From an uncultured Coriobacteriia bacterium (lineage in GTDB: Bacteria > Actinomycetota > Coriobacteriia > Coriobacteriales > QAMH01): a DNA stretch of 5,530 nucleotides. Position 1 is the first letter of the stretch; every line of letters starts with the position of its first letter. The position numbers and the translations under genes are program-made. Positions 1 to 5,530 of the stretch are shown here, in pieces. Under the pieces are notes generated by a model. That model was not told the DNA's origin and searched no databases. It saw only the letters and a list, made by a program, of their open reading frames with translations. The DNA lies in the NCBI GenBank assembly GCA_902493755.1, contig CABURF010000092.1, positions 1 to 5,530 on the forward strand, given 5' to 3'.

Positions 1-245
1 TCTGCGCACTTGTGCGCGCCTGGCTACGCGATTGTCTCGTGACACGCGAGGGGGGTTCGGATCTGCTTGCGTATCCCGAATGCGCTGGCCAGACCTCTCA
101 GGTGGCTCGCTCGGCAACCACCTCAGGTCTCCTCACCGCGCTCGATGCTGCCAAAGGAGCCATCGCGCGCATTTCGTATAATGTGACACCACAACTTGCG
201 ATTGACGCAATGTTCTTAGAAATCAGGGAGGCGTTATGCCATTAG
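1..245 (+). CDS. holB: DNA polymerase III delta' subunit, C-terminal fragment (partial)
   Basis: The reading frame is open from base 3 to the TAG at 243-245, so the 5' part of the gene lies outside the window. About 80 residues are visible. They resemble the C-terminal helical (collar) domain of clamp-loader delta'/DnaX-type proteins: an AWLRDCLV helix, a Leu/Ala-rich helix with LLTALDAAKGAIARI, then YNVTPQLAIDAMFLEI, which corresponds to the family's usual 'N-x-N-P-x-L-A-L-E-A-L-L' ending. Delta' is a non-ATPase clamp-loader subunit that helps place the beta sliding clamp on DNA. The identity is supported by context: the next gene is ricT, and holB directly precedes ricT (yaaT) in Bacillus subtilis. 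The last 10 bp overlap the ricT start, which suggests translational coupling. The ATPase-like domain cannot be seen, so a DnaX-related paralogue is not fully excluded. Confidence 0.75.
   Translation, partial: CALVRAWLRDCLVTREGGSDLLAYPECAGQTSQVARSATTSGLLTALDAAKGAIARISYNVTPQLAIDAMFLEIREALCH
177..182 (+). promoter_or_regulatory. possible -10 element (TATAAT) inside the holB end
   Basis: A perfect TATAAT hexamer lies 53 bp before the ricT ATG, in otherwise GC-rich DNA. It falls in codons for the residues Ser-Tyr-Asn, so the coding constraint may explain it. No good -35 hexamer is present at 16-18 bp spacing (the bases there read roughly AAGGAG), and there is no TG extended -10. It could be a weak internal promoter for ricT and the genes after it, but the evidence is only the hexamer. 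Confidence 0.2.
225..231 (+). promoter_or_regulatory. ribosome binding site of ricT
   Basis: AGGGAGG lies 4 nt before the ATG at 236, within the last codons of the upstream delta' gene. It fixes the ricT start at 236 even though that start overlaps the previous gene by 10 bp. Confidence 0.75.
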
Positions 246-1705
246 TAGCGTCCGTTCGACTTCGCTACGCGTCCCAGGACTATTGGTTTGACCCTGCTGG
301 CCTTGACGTGAAGGCGGGAGACCACGTGCTGGTCGAGACAAGCAAGGGCACCGAGATTGGCCTGTGCACTCACGATGTCATTGATGTGGAAGAGGTGGAG
401 CTTGCCAAGCCGCTCAAGCCCGTCATCCGCATCGCGACCGAGGAAGACCTCGAAAAGGCCGACGAGATAGCCGCGCGCGGCCAAGAAGCGCTCGCCGTCT
501 TTCACGACCTTGCCGATAAGAATCACCTCGACATGAGTCCCTCGGCCGTCGAGTTCTCGTTCGATGAGTCACACGCGACCTTCTATTTCACCTCAGACGA
601 TCGCGTGGATTTCCGTGGTCTCGTGCGCGATTTGGCTGCCGAGTTCCACACGCGTGTCGACATGCGTCAGATCGGACCGCGCGACGAGGCCCGCATGCTC
701 GGCGGTCTGGGCCACTGCGGCGAGGAGCTATGTTGCGCACGTCTGGGTGGCGAGTTCCAGCCAGTGAGCATTCGCATGGCCAAGGAGCAGGACCTTCCTC
801 TCAATCCCACGAAGATTTCGGGTCTATGCGGCAGGCTCATGTGCTGCCTACGTTACGAGTACGAGGCATACAAGGATTTCAAGGGCCGCGCACCCAAGAA
901 GAACGCCCTCATCGACACGCCGGCAGGCATGGGCAAGGTCGTTGAGTTCGACACACCACGCGAGACCGTACGCCTGCGCATGGAGGATGGTTCGAGTCTC
1001 ACGCTCCCCGTCTCCTCCCTCGACACGGGTGGCAAGGTGCCGCGTGAGGGCGAGCGCATTCGTCCTTGTCATATCTCGCAGGAGAACTTCGACAAAATCA
1101 TGGAGGAGCTGAGTAATGACAGCAATCTCGCGATGATGGGCGAGAAGCTCTTCTCCGATGATCCCAACTTGGCTGACGCTACGGCTGAAGGCGGTTCGCT
1201 CGAGCGCGTACAGCGTCGCCGCCGCGGATCGTCGAGCTCTTCCTCGCACGGCTCATCGGGCGAATCAGGTCGCAAGCCACGTAAGCGCGGGTCTTCCTCG
1301 CCGGAGCCCAAGCCGCGTGACGAACGCAAGCGCCGTCGTTCTGTCTCTGCAACCGATGGCAGCGAGATCAAGCACGATGCCCCTGCGCGCAAACAGGCGA
1401 GCGGCTCCAAGGACGAGCAGTCCCCAAACAGCGCGAACCGCTCGCGCAACCGTCGTAGACGGTCAGGTGGCAAGTCACGCCAGAGTGGACAAAACACGCA
1501 GACCAAAGACAACTCGCAGGCGAAGAGCCATGATTCCTCGCGTCCGCGCCCTGGTCAACATTCATCGACCGTAAGCGGAAGCGCGGCACAGGACAGCTCC
1601 AACGGCTCGAATGGTTCGGGCAATAAACGTCGCCGCAGACGTCGCGGCGGATCGGGACATGGCCAAGGTTCGGGCAAGCCAAGCGAGGGCAAGGCGAGCG
1701 AGTAA
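236..1705 (+). CDS. ricT: PSP1-domain protein RicT (YaaT), with Arg/Ser-rich tail
   Basis: This 489-residue protein belongs to the RicT/YaaT (PSP1 C-terminal domain) family. In Bacillus subtilis RicT forms the Y-complex with RicA and RicF, binds Fe-S clusters with them and directs RNase Y to process certain mRNAs; it also affects sporulation, competence and biofilm formation. The conserved core covers roughly residues 1-290. Two Cys motifs are clear: C161-x4-C166-C167 (GHCGEELCC) and C198-x4-C203-C204 (GLCGRLMCC). Between them is the family-typical stretch PVSIRMAKEQDLPLNPTKIS. A further domain at about 217-280 (KKNALIDTPAGMGKV) resembles a small beta-barrel. From about residue 325 to the end the protein is low-complexity Ser/Gly/Lys/Arg with several Arg clusters. 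B. subtilis YaaT is only about 275 residues, so this tail is an addition. The start follows AGGGAGG. No RicA or RicF gene is in the window, so whether the Y-complex function applies here is inference. Confidence 0.93.
   Translation: MPLVASVRLRYASQDYWFDPAGLDVKAGDHVLVETSKGTEIGLCTHDVIDVEEVELAKPLKPVIRIATEEDLEKADEIAARGQEALAVFHDLADKNHLDMSPSAVEFSFDESHATFYFTSDDRVDFRGLVRDLAAEFHTRVDMRQIGPRDEARMLGGLGHCGEELCCARLGGEFQPVSIRMAKEQDLPLNPTKISGLCGRLMCCLRYEYEAYKDFKGRAPKKNALIDTPAGMGKVVEFDTPRETVRLRMEDGSSLTLPVSSLDTGGKVPREGERIRPCHISQENFDKIMEELSNDSNLAMMGEKLFSDDPNLADATAEGGSLERVQRRRRGSSSSSSHGSSGESGRKPRKRGSSSPEPKPRDERKRRRSVSATDGSEIKHDAPARKQASGSKDEQSPNSANRSRNRRRRSGGKSRQSGQNTQTKDNSQAKSHDSSRPRPGQHSSTVSGSAAQDSSNGSNGSGNKRRRRRRGGSGHGQGSGKPSEGKASE
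1208..1702 (+). other. region encoding the disordered basic tail of RicT
   Basis: Residues ~325-489 of RicT have almost no hydrophobic residues and consist mainly of Ser, Gly, Arg, Lys, Gln and Asn. Arg/Lys clusters recur at about 327-330 (RRRR), 364-369 (RKRRRS), 404-409 (RNRRRR) and 464-470 (KRRRRRR followed by GG). A poly-Ser run is at 332-337. Such clusters resemble the RNA-binding tails of bacterial RNases and RNA helicases. The frame stays open with normal codon use up to the TAA at 1703-1705, so this is real coding sequence. RNA binding is inferred from composition only. Confidence 0.8.
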
Positions 1706-1717
1706 CACGCGCGAAGC

Positions 1718-1725
1718 GGGAGAAG
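1718..1725 (+). promoter_or_regulatory. ribosome binding site of pncB
   Basis: GGGAGAAG lies in the 23-bp gap between ricT and pncB, with GGGAG 6 nt before the ATG at 1729. This favours 1729 over the in-frame ATG at 1741. Confidence 0.7.
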
Positions 1726-1728
1726 CAC

Positions 1729-3189
1729 ATGGCACGCAACATGACGCTGTTGACCGATCTTTATGAGATCACGATGGCTCAAGGATATTGGTCGCAGGGC
1801 AAGCTCGATACCGAGGCGTGCTTCTACTCGTTCTATCGCGATAACCCCTTTGGAGGCGGCTACGGCATCTTCTGTGGTGCCAACCAAATCGCCGAGATCG
1901 TCGATGGCTTTGGCTTCACCGATGATGACATCGAGTATCTCGCGTCGTTGCCGTCCCCGGCGGGGACTCCCCTCTTCAACCCGGAGTTCCTCGCATGGCT
2001 TGCCAATCTCGAGCTTTCTGTCGATATCTGCGCCGTGCCCGAGGGTTCGCCCGTCTTTCCGCGCGAGCCGCTTGTGCGCGTGATGGGTCCCCTACTGCAA
2101 TGCCAGCTCTTGGAACCAGCCATTCTCAACGGCGTCAATTTCCAGACGCTCATCGCGACCAAGGCCTCACGTATCTGCCGCGCCGCCGAGGGACGTCCCG
2201 TCTCCGAGTTTGGCCTGCGACGCGCGCAAGGCCCCGATGGAGCGCTTTCCTCGTCGCGGGCTGCCTTTGTGGGCGGCTGCTCATCAGTTGCCAACGTGCT
2301 TGCGGGCAAGCTCTACGACATTCCCGTGAGCGGCACGCACGCGCATTCGTGGGTCATGTCCTTCCCCGACGAGCTCAGCGCCTTCAGGGCCTATGCCCAG
2401 GCCATGCCCGACAACTGCATCCTGCTTGTGGATACCTATGACGTGAAGCAAGGCGTGAGCAACGCCATTACCGTTGCGCGGGAGCTCAAGCGCGCCGGCC
2501 ACCAGCTCAAAGCCGTCCGCATCGATTCCGGTGATTTGGCTTGGCTTTCGAAGATGACCCGCGCGATGCTCAATCAAGCCGGATTCGATGATGTTGGCAT
2601 CGTGCTCTCCAATGATCTTGACGAGTACACGATCACCGCGCTCAACGAGCAGCGGGCCCAGTACACGGCCCTTGGCGTGGGTACGCATTTGGCCTCTGCC
2701 TATGGGCAACCCGCCCTTGGGGGCGTCTACAAGCTTTCGGCCATACGCGAGCCGGGGCAAGAGGAGTGGACGCCGCGTCTCAAGATTTCCGAGCAGCTCT
2801 ACAAGCGCACCATCCCCGGCGTACTTGACGTGCGTCGTTATTTCGATGCGGATGGTTGCTTAGCTGGTGACCTCATCGTTGACGTACACGACGAGCTGCC
2901 TGCAGAAGCCGTCATGGTAGATCCTCTCGACGCAACACGTCGCAAGAAGGTGGAGGGTCACTTCGAGACGCTGCTCAAGCCGCTCGTCATTGATGGCAAG
3001 GTCGAGGATATTGACCTATCTGCTCGCAAGGCGCAGAAGCGTTGCATCGAGCAGTTTGCGCTTCTGGACGATTCGATCAAGCGCTTCATGAATCCGCACG
3101 AGTATCCGTGTGGCATCGAGCGCGGGCTTTTTGATCGTCGCAACGACATGGTCATTGCGACAGGGAAGAACAGTTCGCTCTATGATTAG
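1729..3189 (+). CDS. pncB: nicotinate phosphoribosyltransferase
   Basis: This 486-residue enzyme joins nicotinate and PRPP, with ATP hydrolysis, to give nicotinate mononucleotide and pyrophosphate: the first step of the Preiss-Handler route of NAD salvage in the cytosol. Length and motifs fit the long bacterial/human-type family (B. subtilis YueK is about 490 residues). Landmarks in order: LLTDLYEITMAQGYW (7-21), NPFGGGYGIFCG (39-50), EFGLRRAQGPDGA (160-172), SRAAFVGG...SNVLAGK-like segment (176-194), GTHAHS (202-207) with H206 the likely phosphorylated catalytic His, LVDTYDV (233-239), VRIDSGDL (263-270) and GVGTHL...YGQPALGGVYKL (316-336). All expected motifs are present, so the enzyme should be active. 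It begins 24 bp after the ricT stop with its own Shine-Dalgarno and is probably co-transcribed with ricT. The following gap of 56 bp holds only a short hairpin, so degV may share the transcript. Confidence 0.96.
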   Translation: MARNMTLLTDLYEITMAQGYWSQGKLDTEACFYSFYRDNPFGGGYGIFCGANQIAEIVDGFGFTDDDIEYLASLPSPAGTPLFNPEFLAWLANLELSVDICAVPEGSPVFPREPLVRVMGPLLQCQLLEPAILNGVNFQTLIATKASRICRAAEGRPVSEFGLRRAQGPDGALSSSRAAFVGGCSSVANVLAGKLYDIPVSGTHAHSWVMSFPDELSAFRAYAQAMPDNCILLVDTYDVKQGVSNAITVARELKRAGHQLKAVRIDSGDLAWLSKMTRAMLNQAGFDDVGIVLSNDLDEYTITALNEQRAQYTALGVGTHLASAYGQPALGGVYKLSAIREPGQEEWTPRLKISEQLYKRTIPGVLDVRRYFDADGCLAGDLIVDVHDELPAEAVMVDPLDATRRKKVEGHFETLLKPLVIDGKVEDIDLSARKAQKRCIEQFALLDDSIKRFMNPHEYPCGIERGLFDRRNDMVIATGKNSSLYD

Positions 3190-3204
3190 AGCCGAAGGTG
3201 CGAT

Positions 3205-3219
3205 GCGGGAGGTTCCCGC
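3205..3219. other. short GC-rich inverted repeat between pncB and degV
   Basis: GCGGGA (3205-3210) and TCCCGC (3214-3219) are perfect complements around a 3-nt loop. The repeat lies 16 bp after the pncB stop and 12 bp before the degV Shine-Dalgarno. No T-run follows, so it is a poor match to an intrinsic terminator. It might mark an mRNA processing or stability element, or be chance in GC-rich DNA. Confidence 0.3.
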
Positions 3220-3230
3220 GCGCGCAAATG

Positions 3231-3239
3231 AGAAGGGGG
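3231..3239 (+). promoter_or_regulatory. ribosome binding site of degV
   Basis: AGAAGGGGG ends 6 nt before the ATG at 3246. It decides the start: an in-frame GTG at 3198 has no such site, and the 16 extra residues it would add are Arg-rich and unlike the family's N-terminus. Confidence 0.75.
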
Positions 3240-3245
3240 CATCTG

Positions 3246-4187
3246 ATGCCAGAAGATAAGATCCAGTGCCGTTTGGTTCTCGATTCGTGTTGCGATCTTC
3301 CCGTCGAGATTATCGACAACGCTAAGGTCGATCTGCCCGAGTTCCCGTTCAACATGAACGATGGCGAGCACTTCGACGATATGTGGAAGAGCATGAGCGC
3401 CAAGGAGTTCTACGATCGCATGCGCAAGGGCGAGGTCTCGGGAACGGCACAGGTTCCCGTCTCCGAGATCACCGAGCGTTTCGAGGCCTATGCCAAGGAG
3501 GGTACGCCGACGGTGTACCTCGGCTTTAGCTCCGCGCTGTCTGGCACCTTTGGCCTTGTCGAGCAAGTCGCAGGTGATATCAGGGAGCAGTATCCCGATT
3601 TCGAGATATACGTGATCGATACCAAGCTTGCGTCAATTGCCGAAGGCCTGCTTGCCTACGAGGCAATCAACCAGCGTAATCGCGGCCTTTCGGCTAAGCA
3701 GCTCGCAGCATGGGCCGAGGAGGCGCGCTGGTTCGTGAACTGCCTGTTCACGGTCGATGAGCTCGAGTACCTGCGTCGAGGCGGGCGCATTCCGGCGGCG
3801 GCGGCCACCATCGGTGCCAAGCTCAACATCAAGCCGCTGCTTGACTTCGACCTCGACGGGGCTCTTTCCCTCACCGGCGTCGCTCGCGGCCGCAAGAAGT
3901 CGCTCAAATCGCTGGTCAAGTGCTATGACGAAAACCATGCCGATGACCATGGGTCGAATGGCGTTGTGCTCACGGCTTCGGCGGATGCAGAAGGTGACGT
4001 CAAGTGGGTCGAGGAGCACCTCGATCGTCCCGACGGCGCCATCCCCGCCATTCGCAGCCAGATCGGTCCCGTCATCGGTTCGCATGTCGGCCCGGGCATG
4101 GTCGCCGTCGTGTTCTGGGGCGACGATCGCCGCGAGAAGATCTCCATCGCCGACCGCATCGCCAACAAGATAAACAGTGGGGAGTAA
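3246..4187 (+). CDS. DegV family protein (FakB-like fatty-acid-binding protein)
   Basis: This 313-residue cytosolic protein is of the DegV family. Members hold one fatty acid; FakB proteins present it to the kinase FakA, which makes acyl phosphate for phospholipid synthesis. Family landmarks in order: VLDSCCDLP (11-19, the D-S-x-x-D motif), SGTAQVPVSE (65-74) with T67 at the position that contacts the lipid carboxylate, GFSSALSGTF (93-102) with the second contact Ser, VIDTKLASIAEGLLA (123-137), VDELEYLRRGGRIP (170-183), NIKPLL (194-199), ARGRKKSL (213-220) and GPVIGSHVGPGMVAVVFWGD (274-293). Length is slightly above the usual ~280. The middle of the first ligand motif reads TAQVP rather than the common TSQPS, a modest variation. 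There is no FakA gene in the window, so a role in fatty-acid phosphorylation is inferred from the family. The stop is 3 nt from the next gene's start, suggesting coupled translation. Confidence 0.93.
   Translation: MPEDKIQCRLVLDSCCDLPVEIIDNAKVDLPEFPFNMNDGEHFDDMWKSMSAKEFYDRMRKGEVSGTAQVPVSEITERFEAYAKEGTPTVYLGFSSALSGTFGLVEQVAGDIREQYPDFEIYVIDTKLASIAEGLLAYEAINQRNRGLSAKQLAAWAEEARWFVNCLFTVDELEYLRRGGRIPAAAATIGAKLNIKPLLDFDLDGALSLTGVARGRKKSLKSLVKCYDENHADDHGSNGVVLTASADAEGDVKWVEEHLDRPDGAIPAIRSQIGPVIGSHVGPGMVAVVFWGDDRREKISIADRIANKINSGE
4179..4184 (+). promoter_or_regulatory. ribosome binding site of the frameshifted dehydrogenase-like gene
   Basis: GGGGAG overlaps the last codons of degV and ends 6 nt before the ATG at 4191. 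It supports 4191 as the original start, in a frame different from the one used by the bulk of the gene downstream. Confidence 0.65.
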
Positions 4188-4190
4188 CTG

Positions 4191-5238
4191 ATGATCAGTC
4201 CGCTTGACACGCGCATTGCGTTCTTTGGTGGGGCGGCGCAGCCTGCCGTCATCGAAGCGATCGCCAAGCTCAAGGTTAGCGGGTTTGATGTCGTCGTCGC
4301 GAGTCACGATCCGCGCGAGGCCCCGGCTCTGCGCCGGCGCGACCTTCATCGACGACCGCATGGAGGCCCTGCTTGGCAGCCAGGTCGTCATCACCTCGCT
4401 GCGCACCACGGCCGATGTGGAGAACCTGTATCTCGGTGACGAGGGCCTGCTTGAGCTCATGGATCCGGGCACGTTCTGCATCGATCTGAGCATATCCAGT
4501 CCGCGTCTTGCCCGCGAGATTCAGGCGGTCGCGGCCGTCTCTGACATCGAGGTGCTCGATGCCCCCATCGTCTGCGTGGGCGAGCATGAGCAGCCTGTTG
4601 TCTTCGTGGGCGGTGACCCGCAGGCGCAGCAGACGCTCTCGCCGCTCTTTCCGTATCTGGCCCCTGTCATCATGCCGCAGGAGTCGGCAGGTGATGGGCA
4701 GTTCGCCGCCATGATTAGCATCATCGCGCTTGCCGGATCTCTCATGGGTGCCATCGAGGCGATTTCGCTCGCGCATATTGCGGGCTTTCCCGAGAAGAGC
4801 GCACTCAACGTACTTGCGTCAACTTCAGGTGGCTCGCGCGCTCTCGTCGACTATGTCCCACAGGTGCTTAGCCACGACTATACGGGTCTCATCAATATCG
4901 CGAGTTTCCTCGACATGCTCGATGTGGCGCTCGATACTGCCGAAGAGCTCGAAGTGACCATTCCCATGACCGAAACGGCCTATCAGCTCTACGAGCTGCT
5001 CCAGGCGGTTGGCGGCGAGGAGATGAACCTGCAGGCCCTCGCCCTGTTGTACGAGGATGAGCAGACCTGTGCCGATTATGGCTTGGATTGGGCGCTAGCC
5101 GAAGGATTCAACGAGCGTTGCGAACGCTTCGATGACCTTTTCGGTGGTTCGGGCCTTTTCGAGGATGACACGCCGGGCCCCTCCGGTCGTTCGCATGGTG
5201 ACCCGCCACCCATCGACGGTTTCTTTTCGAAGAATTAG
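4191..5238 (+). pseudogene. beta-hydroxyacid dehydrogenase-like protein, frameshifted, active site eroded
   Basis: The gene starts in one frame (ATG 4191, good Shine-Dalgarno) and continues in another to the TAG at 5236-5238. The first frame gives TRIAFFGG, a helix and GFDVVVASHDPREA, which is beta1-alphaA-beta2 of a Rossmann fold. From about 4330 the family resemblance moves to the next frame (CAGATFIDDRMEALLGSQVV). The upstream part of that second frame is Ser/Arg-rich nonsense, and the first frame stops at 4437-4439. Removing one base near 4310-4335 would give a 348-residue protein. It resembles 3-hydroxyisobutyrate / tartronate semialdehyde reductases: IDLSISSP (97-104), DAP (123-125), FVGGD, GDGQ (167-170), an ASTSGGSRAL helix region, and a C-terminal helical domain plus a ~35-residue acidic/Pro tail. 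Key residues look missing: the Gly-rich loop reads GGAAQP, the SGG after DAP reads VCV-like residues, and the catalytic Lys position is Ala/Met. If read only from its own frame it would begin at TTG 4204 or ATG 4360. It may be a pseudogene, an assembly error, or a pseudoenzyme gene. Confidence 0.75.
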
Positions 5239-5252
5239 ACGGGCGACCTTCC

Positions 5253-5530
5253 ATGGAGTTGTTCGCGACCTGCGGCACGGGCCTTGAGGCGATTCTTGGC
5301 CAGGAGCTGCGTGACCTTGGGATGGACGAGGTTCGCCCCCTCACGGGCGGCGTCGCGTTTTCGGCAGATCTTGAACGGGTCTATACCGCGCTGCTGTGGT
5401 CGCGTGTCGCGAGTCGTATCTTACTGGTGCTCGGACGCGTCGAGGCAACGGACTCCGATAGCCTCTATGCGGGCGTGCATGATTTCGCCTGGGAGGACGT
5501 TGTTGCCCTTGGCGCGACGATTGCCGTAAA
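5253..5530 (+). CDS. rlmL: 23S rRNA guanine methyltransferase RlmL/RlmKL, N-terminal fragment (partial)
   Basis: The frame is open from ATG 5253 to the window end, giving 92 complete codons with no stop; the rest lies outside. The N-terminus reads MELFATCGTGLEAILGQEL, then TGGVAF, VYTALLWSRVASRILLVLG, LYAGVHDFAWEDV and GATIAV. This follows E. coli RlmL nearly block by block (FASTARGLEELL, GGVHF, MWSRLASRIMLPLG, LYLGVQAINW, GATFAV, recalled from memory). The visible part is the ferredoxin-like N-terminus leading into the RNA-binding THUMP domain. RlmL methylates G2445 of 23S rRNA (N2), and in RlmKL fusions a second domain also makes m7G2069; which form this is cannot be told here. It starts 14 bp after the preceding stop. 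Its Shine-Dalgarno is weak (GGGCGA), so translation may depend on coupling with the gene before it. Confidence 0.9.
   Translation, partial: MELFATCGTGLEAILGQELRDLGMDEVRPLTGGVAFSADLERVYTALLWSRVASRILLVLGRVEATDSDSLYAGVHDFAWEDVVALGATIAV

Noticed and set aside
202..207. TTGACG as a -35 hexamer for ricT
   Set aside because: No -10-like sequence is found 16-18 bp downstream; that position is the Shine-Dalgarno region.
1631..1649. Inverted repeat CGCCGC ... GCGGCG as a possible terminator before pncB
   Set aside because: It lies within Arg/Gly codons of the ricT tail, has no following T-run and is explained by codon composition.
1069..1887. Overlapping minus-strand open frames across the ricT tail and pncB start
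   Set aside because: The repeated Arg/Ser codons on the + strand keep other frames open; the translations are biased and unlike any known family.
2284..2760. Minus-strand open frame of about 158 codons
   Set aside because: It lies entirely inside the well-supported pncB gene, with no Shine-Dalgarno or family resemblance; a coding shadow.
3198..3245. GTG at 3198 as an upstream start for degV
   Set aside because: The added residues do not fit the family and the strong Shine-Dalgarno at 3231-3239 serves the ATG at 3246.
4187..4199. Near-palindrome ACTGAT-G-ATCAGT over the start codon at 4191
   Set aside because: The arms are only 6 bp around a one-base centre; chance is a sufficient explanation and no second copy was seen as an operator partner.
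4204..4330. TTG at 4204 as the true start of the dehydrogenase-like protein
   Set aside because: Translation from it is Ser/Arg-rich and matches no Rossmann N-terminus, whereas the frame from ATG 4191 has a good Shine-Dalgarno and a proper beta-alpha-beta pattern.
3633..4493. Long open frame on the minus strand (about 286 codons)
   Set aside because: It lies opposite degV and the start of the dehydrogenase-like gene. Its protein is Arg/Asp/Leu-rich with no recognisable family, as expected for the antisense of GC-rich coding DNA.

Overview
The window is a compact, GC-rich stretch of bacterial chromosome with every gene on the + strand and almost no intergenic space. The gene content, codon use and a PSP1-family protein with a long Arg/Ser-rich tail suggest a high-GC Gram-positive, most likely of the class Coriobacteriia (relatives of Collinsella, Olsenella, Eggerthella). 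That placement is inferred from gene types and order; there is no rRNA or other marker in the window. No mobile element, CRISPR array, tRNA, phage gene or defence system is visible.

Layout: (1) 1-245, the 3' end of a DNA polymerase III delta' subunit gene (holB-like), overlapping (2) 236-1705, ricT/yaaT, a PSP1-domain protein with two Cys-rich motifs and a ~165-residue basic, disordered tail. holB followed by ricT is also the order in Bacillus subtilis, so this is an old syntenic pair. (3) 1729-3189, nicotinate phosphoribosyltransferase (NAD salvage). (4) 3246-4187, a DegV/FakB-type fatty-acid-binding protein. (5) 4191-5238, a member of the 3-hydroxyisobutyrate / 6-phosphogluconate dehydrogenase superfamily, broken by a frameshift near 4310-4335 and lacking most of the expected active-site residues. 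(6) 5253 to the window end, the N-terminus of the 23S rRNA methyltransferase RlmL/RlmKL.

All gaps between genes are 56 bp or less, no convincing terminator is present, and four of the five visible starts have a clear Shine-Dalgarno. The genes could therefore be one or a few long transcripts. Functionally they are a housekeeping mixture (replication clamp loader, RNA processing, NAD salvage, lipid binding, rRNA modification) rather than one pathway.

The most interesting item is gene 5. It keeps the fold signature of beta-hydroxyacid dehydrogenases, but the Gly-rich loop, the SGG substrate loop, the catalytic Lys and a second conserved Lys all look replaced, and the reading frame is shifted. 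It is either a frame-damaged pseudoenzyme gene, a sequencing or assembly error in an intact pseudoenzyme gene, or, less likely, a recoded gene. The second item of interest is the Arg-rich tail on RicT. I found no convincing new multi-gene system.
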